Source: Anaerolineales bacterium
GTDB lineage: Bacteria > Chloroflexota > Anaerolineae > Anaerolineales > UBA6663
Direction: 5' to 3'
Length of the DNA stretch: 6,408 nt
NCBI GenBank assembly: GCA_017999235.1
Contig: JAGOBN010000252.1
Span: forward strand, 1 to 6,408
A program made the translations under genes and the position numbers. Positions 1 through 6,171 of this stretch are shown here, piece by piece. The notes below the pieces were generated by a model. That model was not told where the DNA came from and did no database searches. It was given only the letters and a program-made list of their open reading frames with translations. Every line of letters starts with the position of its first letter. The stretch's first letter is position 1.

Positions 1-3000
1 CACGGTAATCTCCCCGCCCATCAACTCCACCAGCTGGCGGCTGATCGCCAGCCCCAGGCCGGTCCCGCCGTACTTGCGGGTGGTCGAACTGTCGGCCTGC
101 GTGAAGGGCCTAAACAGCCGCGCCATCTGCTCCGGCGTCATGCCGATGCCGGTGTCCTGCACCGTAAAGCACAGCCGGGCCTGCCCTGGCGGCCGGTCCA
201 CCAGCTTCACCCGGGCGCGGACCGCGCCGCGCTCGGTGAACTTTACGGCATTGCCGACGAGATTGATCAGCACCTGGCCCAGCCGCAGGGGATCCCCCAG
301 CAAGAGCGGAGGGATTTCCGGCGCGGAGCCGATGGTCAGGGCCACCCCTTTTTCTTCGGCGCGCAACCCCACCATCGTCGTGATCTCTTCCAGCACCCGG
401 TTGAGGTCGAAGCGGATCGTCTCCAGCTCCAGCCGGCCGGCCTCGATCTTGGAGAAATCCAGCAGGTCGTTGATCAGGCTGAGCAGGGTGCGGCCGGCCG
501 TCTGGATCTTGCCCAGATAATCGCGCTGTGGGCCGGTCACCTCCGTCTTGAGCGCGAGCTGGCTTAAGCCCAGGATGGCATTCAGCGGGGTTCGGATCTC
601 GTGGCTCATGCTAGCCAGGAACTCACCTTTGGCGCGGTTGGCGGCTTCCGCCGCCTGCTTGGCGGCCAGCAAATCGGCCTCCGCCCGCTTGTGTTCGGTG
701 ATATCCGCCAGCATGACGATCAAACAGCGCTCGCCCTGTAGTTCGATGGGCGTCATCGATACCTGGGCCGGGAAGATCTCGCCCGATCGGCGCCGCAGGC
801 GGATTTCCAGGTTGTCGACCAGCCCGCGCGCCTGGATTTCACTCAGCAGGCGCTCGCGGTCAGTTTCATCAACCCAAATATTGAGGTCGAACGACGTCCG
901 GCCCACCGCCTCCGCGCGGCGGTAGCCCAGCACCCGCTCAAAGGCGTCGTTGACATCGAGATACCGGCCATCCGCGGCGGCGCTGACGCCGATCACCACC
1001 GGGCTCAAGCGGAAGACCGCCGCCGTGCGCGCTTCGCTCTCGCGCAGGGCAACTTCGGCCTGCTTGCGGGCGGTGACATCCATGGCCGTTCCCATGAAAC
1101 GCGCCGGCCGGCCGGCCGTGAAATACATTTGGCCGCTCAGTTCCAGCCAGCGTTCGATCCCGGTTTGGAGGCCAATCACGCGATACTGGATCCAGCGCTT
1201 CTCGCCGTCGGCCGGGTCCGTCAGCCGCGCCACGTCGGCCCGGACCAAAGCCCGGTCGTCCGGGTGGATCGCTTGCAGGAACAGTTCCGCGCTGATCGGT
1301 GTGCCGGGGGGCAGGCCCCAGAAAGCGTACATCCGCTCATCCCAGATCAGCCGATTGGCGGCGACATCCCATTCGTGGATGGCGATCTGGGCCGAATCGA
1401 GCGCCAGCTGCAGGCGCAAATTGCTCTCGCGCAGGGCTAATTCCGCCAGCTTGCGCTCAGTGATGTCCTGATGGATGACAATCAACCCGCGCTGGGGCGC
1501 GCTTTGCCGCAGCGCCGTCAACGTAAACCAGCGGGGCACACCCGGCGCATCACACGGATACTCATGGGAAAATTGAGGCTCGGCGCCGGCCTGCAGGGCG
1601 CGCAAGCCGTGTACAATGACGGCGGCGGTCTCATCGCCCGCGCCCGCTGCCGCTTCACACACGGCCAGGTAGTTCACGCCTAAATAACCGCCCGGATCGC
1701 GGCTGCCATTCGCGGCCGCGAACTGTTTCCAGGCGTCGTTGACGTTGATAATGTCCCCGCGCTCGTCCAGGACGGCGATGTGCGCGGTGAGCGAGTTGAG
1801 CACACCTTTGACAAACACCTCGCTGTCGCGCACGGCCTGCTCGGCCTGCTTGCGCTCGGTGATGTCGCTCACGCTCCCGATCAGGGCGGTGGGCCGGCCC
1901 TCGGGCGCACGCATGACCGTGAATTGATCGTGCAGCCAGCGATACTCTCCGGTTTTGTGCCTGAAGCGATAATCCACCCCGTAATCACCGTCCACCGCCC
2001 GCGCGGGGCGCAGGGCCGCGGCCATGACCTGTTCGACCGCGGCCCGATCGTCGGGGTGGATGAGGGCCACCACACCATCGAGCGGCAGGGCGGCCAACTC
2101 GCCCGGGGTGTAACCGGAAATGCGCGCGAACGTGGGGCTCAAATAATCGTAGGCATTGGTTTGCAGATTGCGTTTGTAGGGCGCATCCAGCGAGTTCTCC
2201 AGCACCTCGCGCAGCCGCGCTTCGCTGTCGCGCAGCGCCGCCGCGACCCGCTGGCCTTCAACCATTTCAACTTCCAGGTCGGCATTCGTCCGGCTGAGCG
2301 CGGCGGTGCGTTCCTGGACTTGCTGCTCCAGGCCGGCGTTCAGGCGGCCGAGTGCCCGGCGGGCGGCGCTCAAGCGGCGCAGGGCCAGCACCAGGCCAAT
2401 GACCAGCCCCAGCAGGCTGACCACCAAGGCCGCGATGGCGGCAAGCTGGAGCGGGTACAGTTCCCAGAGGGCATACTGGCGGTTCTTGATTTGGCTGTCC
2501 GGCGGCAGGGCGGCCAAGGGAATATCAAAGCGCTGCAAGGCCAGATGGTCAAACACAAACTGGCCGCTCTGATCCTGCCGGCCGGGGATGACGGCGGCGG
2601 CCTCGCCGCGCAGGATCCGCAGGCCGATCTGCGCCGCCTGCCGGGTTTGGTGCTCGACGCTGTACATATTGCCGCCGATGGTGCCCGTGCCGATCAGCTG
2701 ATCAAAGCCGCTGAGGACGGGGACGGGCGACACCGCCGCCAACTCGCGCAGCACCGCCATCGGGCCATACTTATCGCCGGCCGCGTCTTCAAATACGGGG
2801 TGGTACAGCACCACCGCGCTCGGCGGCAGCGCGGCGACCCGGCGTTTGATCTCGGCCAGAGGAAAATCAGACAAGTCGGTGATGCGCACCGTCTGGCTCA
2901 CAGCCTGCACGAAGGCTTCCACGGGGCGGATATTGCCGGGGATGAGATCGAGGGCGCCGACCCCATGAACCAGGGCGACTTCATTCACCGCCGGGCGCGC

Positions 3001-3519
3001 CCGCCGGATCCATTCGATCGAGGGGATGTAATCCAATACCCCGCCGACCCCGGTCACGTCCGACGGCAGTGACCCGGCGGCGAAGGCCCCTAATTGCGTG
3101 TCGAAGTAGACCACCGGCGCGTTTGGCGCAATCCGGTTGCGCTGCTGCAACCAGGCGCGCACCGTCGTCGCGGTTTCGACAAGGACCAGGTCAATCGGCT
3201 GGGCGTGATATTTGGCCGCATACAAGTCAAAGAGCTGCTGCTGATAGGCGCTGTCCGCAAAACGGCTGCTGTCCAGGAACTCGTAATACACCGTCAGTTC
3301 CAGGTCGGCGCCGCCGCTCAATTCGGCCTGCAGGGTTTGCAGCACCAGCTGGCTAACAGGCAAGTCTGGTTGAAACGGGAGCAGCACCAACACCGTTTTT
3401 TTGACGGACGCGGCGTCCGCCGGCGGCGCGCCGGCCAGCAGCCCGGCGCCGAGCAGGCCGGCCAGCAGCATGAAACGGATCAGGCTTTTCAAGAGATAGC
3501 CGCTCGCTTTGATGCCCAT
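1..3519 (-). CDS. Membrane sensor histidine kinase with periplasmic ABC_sub_bind-like sensor and four PAS domains (partial, C-terminus beyond the left edge)
   Basis: The frame is open without a stop for 1173 codons from the ATG at 3517-3519 to base 1, so the 3' end is missing. Domains in order: signal peptide about 1-36 (hydrophobic stretch, then ADA before the mature start); periplasmic substrate-binding-like domain about 40-340, resembling the ABC_sub_bind family (VLVLLPF start, [10 protein letters not shown] and [10 protein letters not shown] late); one transmembrane helix about 357-380; coiled coil about 381-435; PAS1 about 433-556 (IHPDDR, ends DITERK at 552); PAS2 about 570-690 (DITERK at 685); PAS3 about 701-818 (IHPDDR, DVTARK at 814); PAS4 about 829-943 (DITEHK at 939); HisKA with phospho-acceptor His973 in SHEIRTPLN; HATPase_c with N-box around N1086/N1090, G1 DTGIGM at 1122 and G2 GGTGLGL at 1151. 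All residues expected for an active kinase are present. The start is supported by GGTGGAG at 3528-3534. It is the third gene of an operon, 39 nt after the CheC-like gene. Receiver or Hpt domains could follow past the edge, so whether it is a hybrid kinase is unknown. The ligand is also unknown. Confidence 0.95.
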   Translation of the reverse strand, partial: MGIKASGYLLKSLIRFMLLAGLLGAGLLAGAPPADAASVKKTVLVLLPFQPDLPVSQLVLQTLQAELSGGADLELTVYYEFLDSSRFADSAYQQQLFDLYAAKYHAQPIDLVLVETATTVRAWLQQRNRIAPNAPVVYFDTQLGAFAAGSLPSDVTGVGGVLDYIPSIEWIRRARPAVNEVALVHGVGALDLIPGNIRPVEAFVQAVSQTVRITDLSDFPLAEIKRRVAALPPSAVVLYHPVFEDAAGDKYGPMAVLRELAAVSPVPVLSGFDQLIGTGTIGGNMYSVEHQTRQAAQIGLRILRGEAAAVIPGRQDQSGQFVFDHLALQRFDIPLAALPPDSQIKNRQYALWELYPLQLAAIAALVVSLLGLVIGLVLALRRLSAARRALGRLNAGLEQQVQERTAALSRTNADLEVEMVEGQRVAAALRDSEARLREVLENSLDAPYKRNLQTNAYDYLSPTFARISGYTPGELAALPLDGVVALIHPDDRAAVEQVMAAALRPARAVDGDYGVDYRFRHKTGEYRWLHDQFTVMRAPEGRPTALIGSVSDITERKQAEQAVRDSEVFVKGVLNSLTAHIAVLDERGDIINVNDAWKQFAAANGSRDPGGYLGVNYLAVCEAAAGAGDETAAVIVHGLRALQAGAEPQFSHEYPCDAPGVPRWFTLTALRQSAPQRGLIVIHQDITERKLAELALRESNLRLQLALDSAQIAIHEWDVAANRLIWDERMYAFWGLPPGTPISAELFLQAIHPDDRALVRADVARLTDPADGEKRWIQYRVIGLQTGIERWLELSGQMYFTAGRPARFMGTAMDVTARKQAEVALRESEARTAAVFRLSPVVIGVSAAADGRYLDVNDAFERVLGYRRAEAVGRTSFDLNIWVDETDRERLLSEIQARGLVDNLEIRLRRRSGEIFPAQVSMTPIELQGERCLIVMLADITEHKRAEADLLAAKQAAEAANRAKGEFLASMSHEIRTPLNAILGLSQLALKTEVTGPQRDYLGKIQTAGRTLLSLINDLLDFSKIEAGRLELETIRFDLNRVLEEITTMVGLRAEEKGVALTIGSAPEIPPLLLGDPLRLGQVLINLVGNAVKFTERGAVRARVKLVDRPPGQARLCFTVQDTGIGMTPEQMARLFRPFTQADSSTTRKYGGTGLGLAISRQLVELMGGEITV

Positions 3520-3527
3520 CCCGCAGG

Positions 3528-3534
3528 CTCCACC
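3528..3534 (-). promoter_or_regulatory. Ribosome binding site of the histidine kinase gene
   Basis: GGTGGAG on the minus strand lies 8 nt before the ATG at 3519. It fixes this start over the in-frame Met at residue 17, which falls inside the hydrophobic core of the signal peptide. Confidence 0.7.
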
Positions 3535-3558
3535 AGACCGCGCCCGGGCCTTCACAGC

Positions 3559-4170
3559 TCAGCCCGGCAGGCGCACCTGATCGACCGCCCGGCTGAGAGT
3601 CTCAATGGACTCCAGGCCCATCATCAACATCACATAGCCGCCCACCGTGCCGCCGGTCAGGCGAAACTCGGTGGAAATGACCATGATGTATTTCAAGGTG
3701 TTGTGCTCAATCGTCAGTGAACGGAAAATATCGCGCACGGCGCTGGAATGCAGGACCGGCACGGTAAATGAAATGTGCACTTTAAGCAGGTTGCCGAATG
3801 ATCCTAAATACGCATTCAGCACAATGTTGCCCAGCTCGATCAGCGCTTCCTGATCGGAAAGCGACAGGGGGCGCAATTCGCCCGGCCCGCCCGAGATGAG
3901 ATCCACCAGCACCGAGGCGCTGGCGTTGTCCAGCAGGAGCAGGGCATTTCCGGACAGCGCCCCCTGGAAGATCTGGTGGACCGTGGTCGCCTCGCCCAAG
4001 ATGGTGATCGGCAGGCGGGCCAGGAACTCATCCAGGGTGTAAAACTCCACGCGCGGGGCGGCCAACACAATCCGCTGACCGACCAGGCTGGAGAGCGCCG
4101 CCGCCGCCCGGCTAAAGCCGATATTGACGACCTCGGTAACCGCATCCAACTGGCTGACGTTGAGCGCCAT
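3559..4170 (-). CDS. cheC: CheC-like phosphatase of a phosphorylated response regulator
   Basis: This 203-residue protein matches the usual length of CheC (about 200 residues). Proteins of the CheC/FliY/CheX group dephosphorylate CheY-P using a paired Glu and Asn on a long helix, with the pattern D/S-xxx-E-xx-N, 22 residues, then Pro. Both copies are visible. Site 1 is D9, E13, N16 and P39; site 2 is E112, N115 and P138. Both have exactly 22 residues between Asn and Pro. In site 2 the first position is Glu108 instead of Asp or Ser, a mild deviation. The two pseudo-symmetric halves and the GN/N-I-G helix motifs are typical of CheC rather than of single-site CheX. No FliN-like or CheW-like extension is present. 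The gene starts 9 nt after the stop of the CheY-like gene, the natural substrate candidate, and is followed after 39 nt by the kinase. No cheA, cheD or receptor gene is in the window, so a chemotaxis role is not shown. The phosphatase call is strong, the pathway open. Confidence 0.9.
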   Translation of the reverse strand: MALNVSQLDAVTEVVNIGFSRAAAALSSLVGQRIVLAAPRVEFYTLDEFLARLPITILGEATTVHQIFQGALSGNALLLLDNASASVLVDLISGGPGELRPLSLSDQEALIELGNIVLNAYLGSFGNLLKVHISFTVPVLHSSAVRDIFRSLTIEHNTLKYIMVISTEFRLTGGTVGGYVMLMMGLESIETLSRAVDQVRLPG

Positions 4171-4172
4171 AG

Positions 4173-4180
4173 CCCCTCCC
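4173..4180 (-). promoter_or_regulatory. Ribosome binding site of the cheC-like gene, touching the upstream stop codon
   Basis: GGGAGGGG on the minus strand lies 2 nt before the ATG at 4170. Its first base is the last base of the TAG (4180-4182) that ends the CheY-like gene. The spacing from the Shine-Dalgarno core is short but usable. The overlap suggests translational coupling of regulator and phosphatase (inference). Confidence 0.6.
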
Positions 4181-4584
4181 TACGCCTGCGCCAACCGCGC
4201 GTCGGTGGCCGGCGCGGCCGGGGCGGTGGGCGCGAGCAGTTGGTTGACCACCGCCAGAATCTCGGCCGGCTGATACGGCTTCCCCAGAAAGGCGTGCGCG
4301 CCCAGCCCGAGCAGCTCCTGGCGGGTAAATTCCTGCACATCGGCGGTGACAATCATGAACCGGGCGGCCGGCAGGAGCGGCTGCAGCTTTTGGAGCAGTT
4401 CCTGGCCGGTAACTTCCGGCATCAACAAATCCAGGGTCACCAACTGCGGTTTAACGGCCGGCGCTAATCCCAGCGCTTTGACGGCGCTGTCCGCCTCCGT
4501 AACCGTGTGGCCGGCGCCCTCCAGGATGGCGCGCATGCGGGAACGGGCGAAACTCGAGTCGTCGACAACTAGTATTTTGGCCAT
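4180..4584 (-). CDS. Single-domain CheY-like response regulator
   Basis: This 134-residue protein is one receiver domain with no DNA-binding or enzymatic output domain. The conserved receiver residues are all present: acidic pair D8-D9 after the ILVV strand, phospho-acceptor D52 in LDLLMPE, T80 at the end of strand beta-4 (IVTAD), and K102-P103 in LGKPY. Y104 occupies the place just after KP, and F99 lies near the aromatic switch position. Residues about 115-134 form a Pro/Ala-rich tail beyond the normal receiver end, of unknown use. The start is well supported by GGAGG at 4592-4596, 7 nt upstream. It is the first gene of the operon. Single-domain regulators act by protein-protein contact (for example on a flagellar switch) or as a phosphate carrier or sink in a relay. 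The adjacent CheC-like phosphatase suggests its phosphorylated form is actively removed. The motor or other target cannot be read from this window. Confidence 0.93.
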   Translation of the reverse strand: MAKILVVDDSSFARSRMRAILEGAGHTVTEADSAVKALGLAPAVKPQLVTLDLLMPEVTGQELLQKLQPLLPAARFMIVTADVQEFTRQELLGLGAHAFLGKPYQPAEILAVVNQLLAPTAPAAPATDARLAQA

Positions 4585-4591
4585 CCGAGAA

Positions 4592-4596
4592 CCTCC
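4592..4596 (-). promoter_or_regulatory. Ribosome binding site of the CheY-like gene
   Basis: GGAGG on the minus strand lies 7 nt before the ATG at 4584, an optimal Shine-Dalgarno position that fixes the start of the first operon gene. Confidence 0.8.
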
Positions 4597-4668
4597 GAAG
4601 ATTGCGGGATTAGGTGCGGCGGAAATTGATCACGCGGATTCAGGAAAAGAGGCCGGACTGGCCAACCG

Positions 4669-4710
4669 AGGAGCCCCGCCGGCGCAGTTGAGGCCGTCCA
4701 AGAGGCTCCT
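4669..4710. repeat. Inverted repeat in the operon leader
   Basis: AGGAGCC at 4669-4675 and GGCTCCT at 4704-4710 are perfect reverse complements separated by 28 bases. The loop contains one copy of the 20-bp direct repeat. In the minus-strand transcript it would be a hairpin in the 5' leader, about 85 nt before the first start codon. A 7-bp arm can arise by chance in DNA this rich in GC. Confidence 0.4.
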
Positions 4711-4923
4711 GGTACAGATTAAGGCTGGGATTTATGAAGACGATACAGACGCACCCGCCGTTCATTCAAATGGGTCAACCAAACGCGACTATCCCGATCG
4801 AGCTTTGCACACCGCTCCTGACACGGGATATTAGACGATAAAATTCCACGGGATACCATAAGCGCCCAGTAAATTGGGGCTGATCATTACCGCCCGGCCA
4901 CGGGGCGCAGTTCAGGCCGTCCA
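4681..4923. repeat. Pair of 20-bp direct repeats, one mismatch
   Basis: The unit GGCGCAGTTSAGGCCGTCCA occurs at 4681-4700 (S is G) and 4904-4923 (S is C). The copies start 223 bp apart and bracket most of the intergenic region. The identity stops abruptly on both sides. It could be a binding site used twice, a small dispersed genomic repeat, or the trace of an insertion or deletion event. Confidence 0.6.
4822..4855. repeat. 9-bp direct repeat in the AT-rich part of the operon promoter region
   Basis: CACGGGATA occurs at 4822-4830 and 4847-4855, a period of 25 bp. The spacer is AT-rich. The core GGGATA occurs once more nearby in the opposite orientation (about 4791-4796). Tandem half-sites before an operon are compatible with a regulator binding site, but no known regulator motif is recognised. 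Confidence 0.35.
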
Positions 4924-4945
4924 CATGACAAACGGTGGTTTAACC

Positions 4946-4983
4946 AAAAACTCGGCCTATCGCCCCCTGGGCGATAGGCCGAG
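4946..4983 (-). terminator. Intrinsic terminator of the DUF3597 gene
   Basis: There is a perfect 15-bp stem (4951-4965 with 4969-4983) and a 3-base loop. On the minus strand it is followed at once by a run of five T (4946-4950). On the plus strand no T tract follows, so the signal is directional. It lies 166 nt after the stop codon of the DUF3597 gene and separates it from the signalling operon. Confidence 0.9.
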
Positions 4984-5149
4984 CTGTGAGTCAAAACAGC
5001 CTATGGCTTCCAGTTTCTGAACAGATTCCGGTCGAACTCCAAACGACCCGGGATCGAAAGCGGGTCCGGGATGATCCGGGGTGTTCCGAATGTTTCAAAG
5101 CGAGAGCCGGCCCACCTCCACGGTCCCGCCCACTTGATCAGGCTGTGAG
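4984..5149 (-). other. 3' untranslated region of the DUF3597 gene
   Basis: Between the TAG at 5150-5152 and the terminator lie 166 bases without a supported gene. Small inverted repeats occur here: AGCC-TAT-GGCT at 4998-5008, and GACCCG at 5045-5050 with CGGGTC at 5061-5066. An out-of-frame open stretch continues from inside the DUF3597 gene to 5001. It has no ribosome binding site and initiation codon of its own, so it is not called. Confidence 0.5.
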
Positions 5150-5809
5150 CTAGCTCAGCAGATCCGTCGGAATGTTGCCGCCGTTCTCGGCGATCTTGGT
5201 CAAGACGGTTTTGTGCAGCCAGGTATTCATCTCGGCCGAATCGTCCATCAAGTTCGCCGGACACTCAAGTTCCTCGGCCAGTTCTTTGCGGGCTTTGAGG
5301 CTGCTGTCCATCCCCAGGAGCTTGAGCAGATCCACAATCGAGACTTTCCAATTGAGTTGTTGCGGATTCTTGGCCGCCAGCGTCTCCAACTGGGCCACCA
5401 CATCCACAACCGGGATCGCCTCCGGGGCTTCCGGGACGACCGCGCTGGGCGGCGGGGCCATGGTTTCAGCCGCTCGGGCCGCCCGCTCAGCCAAGGACGC
5501 CTCGGCCGGCTCAGCCCCCAGGGCCGTTTGTTTGGCGGCCGGGACCACAGCTGGCTTAGCGGCTGGGGCCGCAGCTGGCGCCGCCGGTTTCGCGGCCGGG
5601 ACTGCGGCCGGTTTTGCGGCCGGGGCCGCGGCCGGCTTAGCGGCCACTGGCGCCGCCGGCTTCGGGGCTGGAGCCGCGGCGGTGGGGGAGGGCTTGGCAA
5701 CCGGAGCCGCCGGCGGAACAGCGGCCGGTTTGGGCGGCGCCGCCGGCTTGGCCGCCGGGGCAGGCTTCTGGAAACCGAGTTTCTCGAGAATTGTGGCAAA
5801 GATATTCAT
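5150..5809 (-). CDS. DUF3597 domain-containing protein with long Ala/Pro/Lys-rich linker
   Basis: The protein has 219 residues. The N-terminus, MNIFATILEKLGF, matches the short conserved start of DUF3597 proteins. Residues about 15-98 are a low-complexity Ala/Pro/Lys stretch built from variants of AAKPA. Residues about 99-130 form a more acidic helix-prone spacer. Residues about 134-211 carry the DUF3597 core: VDVVAQLETLAAKNPQQLNW, then SIVDLLKLLGMDSSLKARKELAEEL, then MNTWLHK and a final AENGG. No signal peptide or membrane segment is seen, so it is probably cytoplasmic. The biochemical function of DUF3597 is unknown, and none is proposed here. The start is supported by a purine-rich site including AAGGA at 5816-5820, 6 nt upstream, and by the family-like N-terminus. 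The gene is monocistronic: its own terminator follows, and the neighbour upstream is divergent. The charge pattern of the linker (regular Lys among Ala/Pro) suggests an extended flexible tether (inference). Confidence 0.9.
   Translation of the reverse strand: MNIFATILEKLGFQKPAPAAKPAAPPKPAAVPPAAPVAKPSPTAAAPAPKPAAPVAAKPAAAPAAKPAAVPAAKPAAPAAAPAAKPAVVPAAKQTALGAEPAEASLAERAARAAETMAPPPSAVVPEAPEAIPVVDVVAQLETLAAKNPQQLNWKVSIVDLLKLLGMDSSLKARKELAEELECPANLMDDSAEMNTWLHKTVLTKIAENGGNIPTDLLS
5516..5767 (-). repeat. Low-complexity coding repeat (AAKPA-type) inside the DUF3597 gene
   Basis: About 250 bp encode residues 15-98. The units are degenerate variants of Ala-Ala-Lys-Pro-Ala, with GC-rich Ala and Pro codons broken by AAG/AAA or AAAC. 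The DNA copies are imperfect, so the array is old or under protein-level selection rather than a recent expansion. It produces long spurious open frames on both strands. Confidence 0.8.
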
Positions 5810-5815
5810 AGGACA

Positions 5816-5820
5816 TCCTT
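5816..5820 (-). promoter_or_regulatory. Ribosome binding site of the DUF3597 gene
   Basis: AAGGA, within AGAGGAAGGA on the minus strand, lies 6 nt before the ATG at 5809 and fixes the start. Confidence 0.65.
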
Positions 5821-6171
5821 CCTCTGGGGTGAAAAGCGGCCGCGTTCACACCGGATGCGGGCCGCGGTTTCGCCGCACGGGTTAGCGGGAAGCTTGCCGG
5901 CGGATATGTCACATCCGGTCGCTGATCTAGGCGCAGGCGTAATCCGTTTACAGTATAAGCGCGAATCTCTGAGGGAGAGATGAGCGTTTCGGAAATCAGG
6001 CGCCCGACCGCGCCGCGGGGCTTTGGTCCTGGTTCCCGGGTCTGTTCGGGGTAAACTGGCGAGGTTGCAGCCCAACCGAGGACACCCGTCTTTTTACCCG
6101 CGCCGGCCGAGCGGCAGCTGGCGGGGTCACCGGGCGGGATTCAAGTCAGCGCCGCTGCCGGACAAAATCCC
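5821..6171. other. Divergent intergenic region between the DUF3597 and DUF1295-like genes
   Basis: About 350 bp separate two divergent start codons. Apart from the possible minus-strand promoter and its inverted repeat, nothing convincing is seen. For the plus-strand gene there is a TAAACT at about 6052-6057 that could serve as a -10, but no -35 partner is visible. An open minus-strand frame covering 5806-6075 has no family resemblance and runs through the putative promoter, so it is not called. Confidence 0.45.
5952..5981 (-). promoter_or_regulatory. Possible promoter of the DUF3597 gene with an inverted repeat at the -35 position
   Basis: On the minus strand, TATACT (5952-5957) matches the -10 consensus at five of six bases. 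At the right distance upstream (17-bp spacer) the -35 hexamer would be TCTCTC (5975-5980), far from consensus. An inverted repeat, ATCTCT-N5-AGAGAT (5965-5981), covers that same place. This would fit a promoter needing an activator, or one controlled by a repressor. The call rests on motif reading only. The resulting 5' leader would be about 135 nt. Confidence 0.3.

Larger units (their letters stand above)
4585..4945 (-). other. Intergenic region, presumed promoter and leader of the signalling operon
   Basis: About 360 bp lie between the DUF3597 terminator and the CheY-like start codon. No convincing gene is seen on either strand. Since the terminator closes the upstream transcript, the operon promoter should lie here. 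No clear sigma-70 -35/-10 pair stands out: the best minus-strand candidates match only three or four of six bases. The most AT-rich part is about 4825-4860. The region also contains a 20-bp near-perfect direct repeat (4681-4700 and 4904-4923), a 9-bp direct repeat (4822-4830 and 4847-4855) and a 7-bp inverted repeat (4669-4675 and 4704-4710), listed separately. Confidence 0.5.

Noticed and set aside
1780..3072. A 430-codon open frame on the plus strand, opposite the kinase gene
   Set aside because: It is antisense to the domain-rich kinase frame. Its translation is rich in His, Gln, Arg and Gly without any family motif, as expected from the reverse strand of GC-rich coding DNA. The other plus-strand frames in 74-3720 are rejected for the same reason.
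3976..4834. Plus-strand open frames over the CheC- and CheY-like genes and the operon leader (3976-4467, 4346-4834)
   Set aside because: They overlap two confidently identified genes in antisense and show no recognisable domain or ribosome binding site.
4585..4945. A riboswitch in the leader of the signalling operon
   Set aside because: I compared the leader by eye with general riboswitch layouts and saw no conserved core or terminator/anti-terminator pair before the start codon. A covariance-model search would be needed to exclude it fully.
4946..4983. The strong hairpin as a bidirectional terminator or an attachment site
   Set aside because: A T run exists only on the minus-strand side, and there is no convergent gene, integrase or tRNA end nearby.
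5001..5264. An 87-codon minus-strand frame overlapping the 3' end of the DUF3597 gene
   Set aside because: Its only ATG lies inside the DUF3597 domain in another frame. No independent start with a ribosome binding site is seen, and the product resembles no known family.
5172..5983. Gly/Ala-rich and Arg/Gly-rich plus-strand open frames resembling low-complexity structural proteins
   Set aside because: They are the reverse-strand reading of the AAKPA repeats in the DUF3597 gene. The conserved DUF3597 motifs are found only in the minus-strand frame 5150-5809.
5806..6075. An 89-codon minus-strand frame upstream of the DUF3597 gene
   Set aside because: It runs across the putative promoter and leader, has no family resemblance and no evident ribosome binding site.
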